Source of the DNA: an uncultured Erysipelotrichales bacterium
GTDB lineage: Bacteria; Bacillota_I; Bacilli_A; Erysipelotrichales; Coprobacillaceae
Reading direction: 5' to 3'
NCBI GenBank assembly: GCA_910579135.1
Contig: CAJTTM010000013.1
Coordinates: 4,409-68,408, forward strand
DNA length: 64,000 nucleotides
Shown here: piece after piece, positions 36,506-43,768 of the stretch
Layout of the letters: every line of letters begins with the position of its first letter
Numbering within the stretch: the stretch's first letter is position 1
The notes under the pieces: model-generated
Databases searched by the model: none
The model's input: the letters and a program-made list of their open reading frames with translations, nothing else
What the model was told of the DNA's origin: nothing
Position numbers and translations under genes: made by a program

Positions 36506-37422
36506 AGATTTTGCGTCCTCCTATCTATAATTTTTTTTATAATTGTTTTAATATTATTTCCTGAACAATCTAAAGCTAAATTAAAATTACTTTTAGAAGT
36601 TAACCCTGGTATACATCCTGCTTCTATAAAATAAACATTTGAATTGCTAATAATGAAATCGAAATAGCAATAGTCTTTTATATGTAATTTTTTAAATATT
36701 TCTTTTGTTGTTTCATCTATACAGTTTCTATCATCTTCGGATATATTTGCAGGGATAATTGTTTCTTTTTTTCCATATTTTTTTTCTTCATAATTAAGAA
36801 TTCTTCCACTTTTGATAATCTCAATAAGAGGTAAAACATTGATTCCGTTTATATCTTCATATGCACATGCTACTATTTCTTTTCCATCTATGTATTCCTC
36901 AACAAGAACAGTGTCATCATATTTAAAAGTTGACTCAATATTGCTTAATAATTCACTTGTATTATTACAATAATATATACCTAAACTTAGTCCACCTTTA
37001 CATTTAGGCTTTATGACTACAGGGTATTTTATTTTTTTTAATAATAACATGTATCTTTCATCTATCATATCTTCTTGACTTAATACAACATAATTAGGTG
37101 TTTTTATTCCTATATCTTTAACATATAATTTAGTTGTTTCTTTATCTTTTATTTTTGAACAAGTAAATAAATCTGACCCTAAATATGGTATTGACAATAT
37201 ATCAAATAAACCTTGTAATATTCCTTCTTGTCCTGGGCATCCATATACCAATGGAATCGCTATGTCAATCTGATTAATATTAGCAAACCATTCTTTTAAA
37301 TTAGACAAATCAAACATAAAAATTTCACCTATACTAGATATTTTTTTTCTTAATTCAAAAGCAGCAACTTTTGAAAAATCACTTTCTATTGTATTTCCTC
37401 CATAAAATATTCCTATTTTCAT
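36502..37422 (-). CDS. ATP-grasp ligase related to D-alanine-D-alanine ligase
   Basis: A 306-aa Ddl-like protein: N-terminal GIFYGGNTIESDFS, IPLVYGCPGQEGILQGLFDILSIPYLGSD, ATP-grasp core YPVVIKPKCKGGLSLGIYY and VEEYIDGKEIVACAY. In true Ddl the metal site ends NEINTLPGMT; here it reads EAGCIPGLTSKS, so the Asn metal ligand is replaced by Gly. A housekeeping Ddl role is unlikely given the operon. It probably joins an amino acid to another amino acid, peptide or carrier with ATP. Confidence 0.86.
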   Translation of the reverse strand: MKIGIFYGGNTIESDFSKVAAFELRKKISSIGEIFMFDLSNLKEWFANINQIDIAIPLVYGCPGQEGILQGLFDILSIPYLGSDLFTCSKIKDKETTKLYVKDIGIKTPNYVVLSQEDMIDERYMLLLKKIKYPVVIKPKCKGGLSLGIYYCNNTSELLSNIESTFKYDDTVLVEEYIDGKEIVACAYEDINGINVLPLIEIIKSGRILNYEEKKYGKKETIIPANISEDDRNCIDETTKEIFKKLHIKDYCYFDFIISNSNVYFIEAGCIPGLTSKSNFNLALDCSGNNIKTIIKKIIDRRTQNL

Positions 37423-37443
37423 TTATTTTCACCTTTTCAAATA

Positions 37444-38376
37444 TTAATTTTTAACTTCTAATAGTTTAATTGCTTCATTATATATTTGTTCTTTCGATAT
37501 ATTATTCTTTTCTAATATCTCATCATATGATCCAGATTCTGTAAATGTATCCTGAATTCCTAATATTTTTACTTTTACTGGATATTCTTCAGATGTTATC
37601 CTTGCCACATGATTTCCTAGCCCATTTAAAACGTTATGAGTCTGAACAACTAAAATTGCTTTTGTTTTCTTAGCGCTTTCAATAATTAAAGATTTATCCA
37701 ATGGTTTGATAGATGACATATTAATTAATTGGATACTGTAATCATTTTTATTGAGTTGCTCTGTAACCCATAAACAATTAGTTAATTGATCTCCTGCTGA
37801 AATTATACATAAGTCTTTTCCTTCAGATATTAATTCTCCTTTACCAATCCTATATTTTTTAGGTTCTCTACATTTTAAATTCATCTTATGAATCCTAATA
37901 TAGACAGGCCCAAAATAATCTATTGCTTCTTTTAAACAATTTTTTAATTCATTAGGATCACTTGGTTCCATAATTACAATATTTGGTATTGTCGAAATAA
38001 TCCCAATATCATCTATTGCCTGATGTGTAGCACCTCCATAAGAATCAGAAACACCTGCTTTTACCCCTATTATTTTTACATTCTGATTTGGATAACAAAC
38101 ACTATTTCGTAATTGATCTAATGCACGTGTCGAAGCAAAAACACTAAATGTATTTAATAATGATATATATCCTTCAGATGCTAATCCACCAGCAACAGAC
38201 ACAGCATTTTGTTCACATATTCCTAAATTAATATGTCTTTGCTCTATTCCAAAATCAAACATTGAAGTTCCACAAGCTTTAGATAAATCACAATCAATCA
38301 ATACTATTTTTTCATTTTCTAAAAATAAAGTTGATAACACTTCAGAATACGCATCTATCATATTTTTCTCATTCAT
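37444..38376 (-). CDS. Transketolase-like protein, C-terminal subunit
   Basis: A 310-aa protein with the pyrimidine-binding domain (INLGICEQNAVSVAGGLASEGY, with the Glu that activates ThDP; GGATHQAIDDIGIISTIPN) and a C-terminal transketolase domain (SEGKDLCIISAGDQLTN). It pairs with the N-terminal subunit gene, which it overlaps by 8 nt. Split transketolases transfer two-carbon ketol units; stand-alone versions in biosynthetic clusters extend sugars or amino-acid aldehydes. Confidence 0.92.
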   Translation of the reverse strand: MNEKNMIDAYSEVLSTLFLENEKIVLIDCDLSKACGTSMFDFGIEQRHINLGICEQNAVSVAGGLASEGYISLLNTFSVFASTRALDQLRNSVCYPNQNVKIIGVKAGVSDSYGGATHQAIDDIGIISTIPNIVIMEPSDPNELKNCLKEAIDYFGPVYIRIHKMNLKCREPKKYRIGKGELISEGKDLCIISAGDQLTNCLWVTEQLNKNDYSIQLINMSSIKPLDKSLIIESAKKTKAILVVQTHNVLNGLGNHVARITSEEYPVKVKILGIQDTFTESGSYDEILEKNNISKEQIYNEAIKLLEVKN

Positions 38377-39190
38377 CTATTACTTCCTCCAGTTCTTTTT
38401 TTGCCTGTTCAATTTCATCTTTAGTAATAGCTCTACTATGCCAAATTTTCTTATTTTCCATAAACGATATTCCTTTACCTTTGACTGTTTCTAAAATTAT
38501 CATTAATGGTTTATCATCATGTTGCACATTTACTGCCTCATCAATTTTATAAAAATCATGTCCATCAGCTGATTTTACTTTCCATCCAAAAGATTCCCAT
38601 TTACTTATAATAGGTTCGATTGGCATCACATCATCGGTAAATCCATCAACTTGTAATTTATTTTTATCAATAAAACAAACTAGGTTATCTAATTTATATT
38701 TTGAAGCTGAAAGTGCCGCTTCCCAAATTTGACCTTCTTGAATTTCTCCATCACCTAAAATAACATATACTTTTTTATTTACACGCTTCATTTTTTTAGC
38801 TAATGCGATACCAATACCAAAAGAAAGCCCTTGTCCTAACGATCCTGAAGATGAGTCTAAAACATTTATTCTTTTCATATCAGGATGACCTTGTAATTTA
38901 CTTCCTATCACTTTATATGATAAAATTTCATCCCATGTTAAATAGCCTAAAAGATAAAATATAATATAAAGAGTAACACATGCATGTCCTTTAGAAAAAA
39001 TAACTTTATCTCTTTCACCAATATGAAGATCCACAGCATTTAACTTATAAAAATATAAATATACTAAAATCTCTACTGAAGATAAAGCACCTCCAAAATG
39101 ATATACTTGATTTTCTTTTACCATGCGAAAAAATAGTTTTCTCACTTCTGATGATTTTTCCTCTAAAAATAATATTTCATCACTTATCAT
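38369..39190 (-). CDS. Transketolase-like protein, N-terminal (ThDP-binding) subunit
   Basis: A 273-aa protein with ThDP/Mg motif GDGEIQEGQIWEAALSASKYKLDNLVCFIDKNKLQ, SKGHA and the conserved SSSGSLGQGLS loop. It forms the active heteromer with the next gene. ATGA overlap with the upstream HAD phosphatase gene implies coupled translation. Two-carbon transfer from a ketose phosphate is the expected reaction; the acceptor is unknown. Confidence 0.93.
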   Translation of the reverse strand: MISDEILFLEEKSSEVRKLFFRMVKENQVYHFGGALSSVEILVYLYFYKLNAVDLHIGERDKVIFSKGHACVTLYIIFYLLGYLTWDEILSYKVIGSKLQGHPDMKRINVLDSSSGSLGQGLSFGIGIALAKKMKRVNKKVYVILGDGEIQEGQIWEAALSASKYKLDNLVCFIDKNKLQVDGFTDDVMPIEPIISKWESFGWKVKSADGHDFYKIDEAVNVQHDDKPLMIILETVKGKGISFMENKKIWHSRAITKDEIEQAKKELEEVIDE

Positions 39191-40071
39191 TGTTTTTCTC
39201 CTAAAATATAATTTTTTATTGCATAAGAAACACCGTCTTCTGTATTTTGCTTTGTAACAATTGTTGCTTTATTTTTTACAAGCTGACTAGCATTTCCCAT
39301 TGCAATTGATAAATCCGATACTTCAAACAATTTTGAATCAGCTTCTCCATCACCAATTGATATAATATAATTGTTAGTATTTTGTATATCTATGATTTTT
39401 GAAAGTCCATTTACCTTTGAAGTATTCTTTTTATATATTTCAAAGCTACGAGGTGATGTAACATTAATTTCAAAAATATTACTTAACTTTTGAAACTTTC
39501 CAAAGAATTTCATTAATGATGAATTTTTGCATAATACTTCAAGTTTAAATATCTCGTTGTTTGTAATAAAATTATTTATTTTTTTTAAATCAAAACAAAT
39601 ATCAGAATTATAATAAAAATTATTGTAATAATGACTAATCGTATGAATATCAATCTTGTTATATCGCTCATAAGAAATTTCAGAAAGTAATAATATTATA
39701 TCTTCGTAACATCTTGTAATTTCTTTATCATAAGAATAAAACTTATAAATTATTTTTTCATTTTCTAAAAATTCTATTATATTTGTGATAATATTACTGA
39801 TTTCATTATTTTTTTCTATTGTGTTTTTCATAATAATATTATTATTGCTATCTAAAACCAGAGCCCCATTAAAACAAATTTTAGAATAATCAATTAAAAA
39901 AGAACTTAATAAACTGTTAATGCTTCTTAATGATCTTCCTGATGCTACTATCAAATTAAAATTCTTACATTTCATTTTATTTAATGAAAGTTTATTGTTT
40001 TCAGATATTAAATGCTCATTATCTAATAATGTTTTATCTAAATCAAATACAAAATACTTCACATTTATCAC
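39187..40071 (-). CDS. HAD-superfamily (Cof-type) phosphatase
   Basis: A 294-aa HAD-IIB protein: motif I FDLDKTLLD, motif II SGRS, motif III Lys in KVNGLSKI and motif IV GDGEADSKLFE. The motif I Gly is changed to Lys (DLDKT for DLDGT), still seen in some family members. As first enzyme gene of the operon it probably dephosphorylates a sugar-phosphate intermediate of the transketolase step. It has an AAGGTGATAA ribosome site. Confidence 0.88.
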   Translation of the reverse strand: MINVKYFVFDLDKTLLDNEHLISENNKLSLNKMKCKNFNLIVASGRSLRSINSLLSSFLIDYSKICFNGALVLDSNNNIIMKNTIEKNNEISNIITNIIEFLENEKIIYKFYSYDKEITRCYEDIILLLSEISYERYNKIDIHTISHYYNNFYYNSDICFDLKKINNFITNNEIFKLEVLCKNSSLMKFFGKFQKLSNIFEINVTSPRSFEIYKKNTSKVNGLSKIIDIQNTNNYIISIGDGEADSKLFEVSDLSIAMGNASQLVKNKATIVTKQNTEDGVSYAIKNYILGEKQ

Positions 40072-40167
40072 CTTTTTTCTTTATAGTTTAAATAATAAAA
40101 ATCAATTGAAAATTACTATTTCAATCACAAATAACAAAACAAAAAAACAATTATAATCATACATTCC

Positions 40168-40179
40168 TTTGTATACAAA
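40168..40179. repeat. 12-bp palindrome TTTGTATACAAA
   Basis: A perfect palindrome lies between the 46-aa ORF and the HAD gene. It may be an operator or an RNA stem in the leader. No poly-T run follows, so it is not a terminator. Confidence 0.4.
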
Positions 40180-40206
40180 AATTATTTCATATTTTTATTA
40201 ATTCGA

Positions 40207-40347
40207 TTACGGATAATCAAATAATTCTACTATTTGTTTTTTTAATTCTCTAATTATTAAAACACGGTTTACATATTTTAATAAATCAAGTAATGATTCT
40301 TCATTTTTTAAATTAAACCTACTAAAACGTCCTTCTTGATTCATCAT
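40207..40347 (-). CDS. 46-aa peptide heading the biosynthetic operon
   Basis: The ORF begins ATGATG, 8 nt after a perfect GGAGG, and encodes MMNQEGRFSRFNLKNEESLL... with a helical middle (LLDLLKYVNRVLIIRELKKQIVEL) and the C-terminus FDYP. It has no Cys and no signal peptide. Position and ribosome site argue that it is translated with the seven enzyme genes. It could be a precursor or carrier peptide acted on by the ATP-grasp ligase, a regulatory peptide, or an unrelated small protein. No homologue is known to me. Confidence 0.6.
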   Translation of the reverse strand: MMNQEGRFSRFNLKNEESLLDLLKYVNRVLIIRELKKQIVELFDYP

Positions 40348-40454
40348 TTCATTTTCCTCCACATTTTTATATAGATATTATGAATTTAAACTATATTATG
40401 CATTGCTTTATAATTAAATATAATTAATTTAATAGACAAGCGTGCAAGAAATAT

Positions 40455-40483
40455 CGTAAAAATTGAATTTTTTAGCGTAAAAA
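40455..40483. promoter_or_regulatory. 21-bp-period direct repeats (TTTTTACG), candidate LytTR/AgrA site
   Basis: On the minus strand TTTTTACG occurs twice, 21 bp apart (plus-strand CGTAAAAA at 40455-40462 and 40476-40483), about 110-130 bp upstream of the 46-aa ORF. LytTR regulators of the AgrA type bind two ~9-bp direct repeats with this period. Caveat: the copy at 40476 overlaps the T run of the preceding terminator. Confidence 0.45.
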
Positions 40484-40487
40484 AAAA

Positions 40488-40532
40488 GATTTTAAGAAAT
40501 TGAACTGAACAGTTTACTTATTTCTTAAAATC
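40488..40532 (-). terminator. Terminator of the XRE gene
   Basis: A 13-bp perfect stem (GATTTTAAGAAAT / ATTTCTTAAAATC) with an inner AACTG / CAGTT stem is followed on the minus strand by nine T. It isolates the biosynthetic operon from the XRE gene. Confidence 0.85.
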
Positions 40533-40546
40533 CTTATATTTTCTTT

Positions 40547-40849
40547 TTATTTCTCAAACATTTTTCTCTCATTTAATCTATATTCAGCTATTATAAAATA
40601 TATCTTTTGTATAATAGATTGTGGCAAACCAAAAACATTTATACTTCTCTTTGTTTTACCATACAAAATGTAATTCGCATCTTCGCAATAAATTTCAATT
40701 AACTTAGATAAAACATCTATAGAAGGATCACATTCATTGTTTTCATATTTTCCAATTGTTGTCCTATGTAACTCAAGTCTTTGGGCAACATCGTCTTGCG
40801 AAAAACCAATTCTTTCACGCGCCTCTCTTAATCTACTTCCCAATGACAT
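40547..40849 (-). CDS. XRE-family regulator of the agr/biosynthetic locus
   Basis: A 100-aa protein from ATG 40849 (MSLGSRLREARERIGFSQDDVAQRLELHRTTIGKYENNECDPS) after AGAGGTGATA. Residues 5-62 are an HTH_3 domain; the short C-terminus is helical. It is divergent from the agrD-like gene, and a 17-bp dyad lies between them. Probably it represses itself and/or the quorum-sensing genes. Confidence 0.9.
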   Translation of the reverse strand: MSLGSRLREARERIGFSQDDVAQRLELHRTTIGKYENNECDPSIDVLSKLIEIYCEDANYILYGKTKRSINVFGLPQSIIQKIYFIIAEYRLNERKMFEK

Positions 40850-40884
40850 TCTTATCACCTCTAGCATAAATATAAATTACATAT

Positions 40885-40901
40885 AGAGAGTATTACTCTC
40901 T
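40885..40901. promoter_or_regulatory. 17-bp dyad AGAGAGTA-T-TACTCTCT, candidate XRE operator
   Basis: A perfect 8-bp inverted repeat around one central base lies 36 bp upstream of the XRE start and 66 bp before the agrD -35 box. Symmetry and length suit a dimeric XRE repressor. Confidence 0.5.
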
Positions 40902-40966
40902 TACGTGATTTTTAATCTCTATTTTTTTAGTTTTACGATTTAATTATTTCTGTTAAAGATAAAAAA

Positions 40967-40996
40967 TTACTGTAGACAATTCTTCTATGCTATGAT
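40967..40996 (+). promoter_or_regulatory. Promoter of the agrD-like gene with extended -10
   Basis: TTACTG (40967-40972), an 18-bp spacer and TGC-TATGAT (-10 at 40991-40996) form an extended -10 promoter. An inverted repeat ATGATT / AATCAT (40992-41009) overlaps it. TTACG motifs at 40901 and 40933 lie 32 bp apart upstream and may be activator half-sites. Confidence 0.5.
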
Positions 40997-41024
40997 TATT
41001 AAAAATCATATAGGAGGTAAAAAA

Positions 41025-41144
41025 ATGAATAAGTACTTAAAGTATGTTAGTATTTTTGTGTTATTTATTGCTCAAATTGCTGCTAACACTCCTTCACAAC
41101 TTGGTTCTTATCAACCCGAAGTACCATGTGGACTAAAAAAGTGA
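41025..41144 (+). CDS. agrD: AgrD-like cyclic autoinducer precursor, Ser-lactone type
   Basis: A 39-aa precursor with an amphipathic N-terminal helix (MNKYLKYVSIFVLFIAQIAAN), core TPSQLGS and tail YQPEVPCGLKK. The tail matches the AgrD recognition pattern (compare HQPEEPKSL after CLWFT in C. perfringens). By this alignment the ring would be S24-Q-L-G-S28 with Ser in the usual Cys position, so a lactone rather than a thiolactone. The only Cys is in the tail. GGAGG lies 7 nt before the ATG. AgrB, sensor and regulator genes follow. Confidence 0.88.
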   Translation: MNKYLKYVSIFVLFIAQIAANTPSQLGSYQPEVPCGLKK

Positions 41145-41161
41145 TTATTCACTTTTTTAAT
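41135..41161 (+). terminator. Terminator/attenuator after agrD
   Basis: A 10-bp perfect stem (AAAAAAGTGA / TCACTTTTTT, loop TTAT) overlapping the agrD stop codon. Partial termination would make agrD more abundant than the downstream agr genes. Confidence 0.85.
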
Positions 41162-41241
41162 TTATAAAGATTTTTATATACAATTCAATTAAAAATATTG
41201 TATAATTCTATTTAATAAAAATCAGAAAGGAATGAAATAAA

Positions 41242-41946
41242 ATGAATATAGTTCTAATTGATGATGATATTAAATTTTTGAAAATATTTAAAAGTAAAGT
41301 AAAAGGTTATGCTAAAAAAATTTTTAGTAATTTTAATATAGATATATCCTTAGACATTTCTATTTTAGAAAAAAATATATATTCAATTTATTTTTTAGAT
41401 ATAGATTTAATAAACGAAAATGGCATTGATGTAGCAAAAAAAATAAAAAAAGGAAATTCAAATGCAAAAGTAATATTCACAACTTCAAAAAACGACTTAA
41501 TACATAATGCAATTTCTATTCAACCTTTTTATTTTATAAGAAAAAGTGATTTAGAAACAGATCTAGCTACTGCTTTTATACTAATAGAAGATTATTTTTT
41601 AAAAAAGGAATTCTATTCATTTAAATATGAACAAGAAAAAATAAATTTGTATATTGAGGACATTATATATTTTGAAATAAATGATCACTTACTTACTATA
41701 TACACCAACTCAAAACAGTACTATTTATATAAGCCTTTAAAACAATTAATAAACGAAATACATTCACCCTTGATAATACAAGTAAATAGAAAACAATGCA
41801 TCAATCTTTCACATATTACAAATAAGAAAAGAAATACTTTAATTTTAGATAATTCAACTAAAATTAAGATTGGAAATAGATATAAAGATAATCTTAAAAG
41901 TAAATTATCTCAATATATTAATCAGGAGGTAAACAATGACATTTGA
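41242..41946 (+). CDS. agrA: AgrA-like LytTR response regulator
   Basis: A 234-aa protein with an N-terminal REC domain (IDDD pocket; phospho-acceptor D53 in FLDIDL; FIRKSDLETD where the family Lys lies) and a C-terminal LytTR domain (IIYFEINDHLLTIYTNS, IIQVNRKQCINLSHIT). It overlaps the sensor gene by 11 nt. It should bind paired direct repeats, and is the likely activator of the agrD promoter and of the divergent biosynthetic operon. Confidence 0.93.
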   Translation: MNIVLIDDDIKFLKIFKSKVKGYAKKIFSNFNIDISLDISILEKNIYSIYFLDIDLINENGIDVAKKIKKGNSNAKVIFTTSKNDLIHNAISIQPFYFIRKSDLETDLATAFILIEDYFLKKEFYSFKYEQEKINLYIEDIIYFEINDHLLTIYTNSKQYYLYKPLKQLINEIHSPLIIQVNRKQCINLSHITNKKRNTLILDNSTKIKIGNRYKDNLKSKLSQYINQEVNNDI

Positions 41947-43156
41947 AATTATTAACAATTTTGTTGAGAATATGTTAATTTCTCTTTTTATTGCAAAATA
42001 TATTAATTTAAAAAATAAAAAAAAGAAGTTCATTATTATTACAGTAATTATAAATACAATTTTAAGCACAATATTATCATATATTAATGTAGTTGGCATT
42101 ACTCAAACAATGCTAATACAATGTGTCTTATGTTTTTTTCTTTATAAATATAATAATAACTTTTCTTTCCAAAATGTTATAATTTCTCTTTTTTGTAATA
42201 TACTGCTATTTATTGCAGATTATTTTTCTATTCTGTTACTATCTTTTCTATATAGCACAACACCTTTTCAAATTTATAACATATATCAAATCTATATTTA
42301 TCATATAATATTATCTAAAGCAATTTTTATTATAATGATTGTACTATCATTACTAAAAAAGCCTTTGCCATTTACAAAAATAAAAATCAAAGAAATTAAT
42401 CATTTGCTTGCACTTGAGCTTCTTATAATTATGGTAATGGCATATTATTTTTTATCTACTATTCTAAGCAAAAATTTTGACTATTCATCAAGTATAATGT
42501 TTTTTTGTTTTATATTACTATTTTTTTCATTCTGCTATGTTTTTAACAGTATTATCAAAATGAATCAGCAAATTTATGAGAATCGATTAAAAGATGAACA
42601 AGAGCAATATAGAAGTGAAAATTTAAAAAATTTAAATTCTATAAAAATGAATATTGAGAATACTGAACATAGAATAAATTATATATTACAATCTATTGAG
42701 TTTGATTTAAAGGAAAAGAACTATGATAATGTCTTACGTAAAATAAAAATAAGTAAAGAACTTGTAAATAAAATTTCTCCTGTTTTATGCACAAATAATG
42801 AACTTTTTGATTTTATGCTAAATTTAGAAATTAAATTTTTTTTACAAAATAGTAAGCAAATAAAGATATGTGCTTTTATTTCTCAAAATCATGCATATGA
42901 CAGATTAGAAATAGTCAATAATATTATTTATATTTTAAAATTATTATATACATACGTTAATAAATTAGAACTTTTCATAACCGAATCAGAAAACAACTTA
43001 TTGCAAGTAAAATTCATTATTTTAAATTCAGCTACTTCATTAAAAAATGATATTGAAAAAAACATTGGACAAATATCAAATCAAAGTATTCAAATACAAG
43101 AAAACAAAGAAATAATTATTCTACAATATGAGGAGGGTTTAAATGAATATATGTAA
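41936..43156 (+). CDS. agrC: AgrC-like sensor with degenerate kinase domain
   Basis: A 406-aa protein. Residues 1-205 contain six or seven helices, as in AgrC peptide receptors. A coiled linker leads to a DHp-like segment with His (NTEHRINYILQSI). The region where the GHKL ATPase should be keeps overall length, but no N-box (LLDNAIEA type) or G-box (GxGL) can be seen; the equivalent stretch reads LEIVNNIIYILKLLYTYV. It probably senses the autoinducer, but may be a poor or non-catalytic kinase. It overlaps agrB by 14 nt. Confidence 0.85.
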   Translation: MTFEIINNFVENMLISLFIAKYINLKNKKKKFIIITVIINTILSTILSYINVVGITQTMLIQCVLCFFLYKYNNNFSFQNVIISLFCNILLFIADYFSILLLSFLYSTTPFQIYNIYQIYIYHIILSKAIFIIMIVLSLLKKPLPFTKIKIKEINHLLALELLIIMVMAYYFLSTILSKNFDYSSSIMFFCFILLFFSFCYVFNSIIKMNQQIYENRLKDEQEQYRSENLKNLNSIKMNIENTEHRINYILQSIEFDLKEKNYDNVLRKIKISKELVNKISPVLCTNNELFDFMLNLEIKFFLQNSKQIKICAFISQNHAYDRLEIVNNIIYILKLLYTYVNKLELFITESENNLLQVKFIILNSATSLKNDIEKNIGQISNQSIQIQENKEIIILQYEEGLNEYM

Positions 43157-43652
43157 TTATATCGCAAACTATCTTATAAAGAAAAATATCATTTTAGGTG
43201 GAGATAAAGAAATATATATGTATGGATTATTTGTCATTTTATATAATTCATTTTTAGTTTTTGATATATTACTATTAGGATTATTGTTTAATCAATTAGA
43301 ATTTTCCACTCTATTCCTCTTATTCTGGACCCCATATAGAATTTTAGTTGGTGGTTCACATTGTAGTACTCCTTTTAGATGTTGGGTTTTTTTTAATTTT
43401 TATTACTTGTTAAGTTACTTCTTTTATCTTTATTTGTCTTTGTTTCTCATTTTTGTATTAAACATAGTAGTTATGGCAATACAAACACAAAAAAAAATAG
43501 ATAATAAATTTTTTATAGTATTATGGATTAGTTATTTTATTCTTATATATATTTTACCTTCAAAATATCAATTAGCAATGAGTGTGTCATATTTAATGAA
43601 CTCATTGTTAACAATCCATCAAGTATTTACTACAAAAAAATATATTATTTAA
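43143..43652 (+). CDS. agrB: AgrB-like membrane cysteine endopeptidase
   Basis: A 169-aa integral membrane protease with the AgrB signature PYRILVGGSHCSTPFRCW: R66, GG70-71, catalytic H73 and C80 at the family spacing of seven. Several hydrophobic helices follow. It should cut the AgrD-like precursor before the YQPEVP tail and form the ring. It ends the agr operon, an unusual order (D-A-C-B instead of B-D-C-A). Confidence 0.94.
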   Translation: MNICNYIANYLIKKNIILGGDKEIYMYGLFVILYNSFLVFDILLLGLLFNQLEFSTLFLLFWTPYRILVGGSHCSTPFRCWVFFNFYYLLSYFFYLYLSLFLIFVLNIVVMAIQTQKKIDNKFFIVLWISYFILIYILPSKYQLAMSVSYLMNSLLTIHQVFTTKKYII

Positions 43653-43713
43653 TATTCCAAACAAATAATTTTATTGGTTAGCATAAATATACTAATTCTA
43701 GCTCATACCTTTA

Positions 43714-43745
43714 AAATGAAATGTCAGAATTCTGACATTTCATTT
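43714..43745. repeat. 32-bp perfect palindrome between agr and conjugation genes
   Basis: A 16-bp arm perfect palindrome centred on GAATTC lies between the converging agrB and CHAP genes. As RNA it would form a long hairpin in either direction; there is only a weak T tract, so a terminator role is likely but not proven. It marks the edge of the ICE conjugation module. Confidence 0.75.
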
Positions 43746-43768
43746 ATTCAATATAAACTTCATTAATA

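Noticed and set aside
40488..40532. Large hairpin considered as a riboswitch or regulatory RNA for the biosynthetic operon
   Set aside because: It has a perfect stem followed by nine T on the minus strand directly after the XRE stop codon, so a simple terminator explains it.
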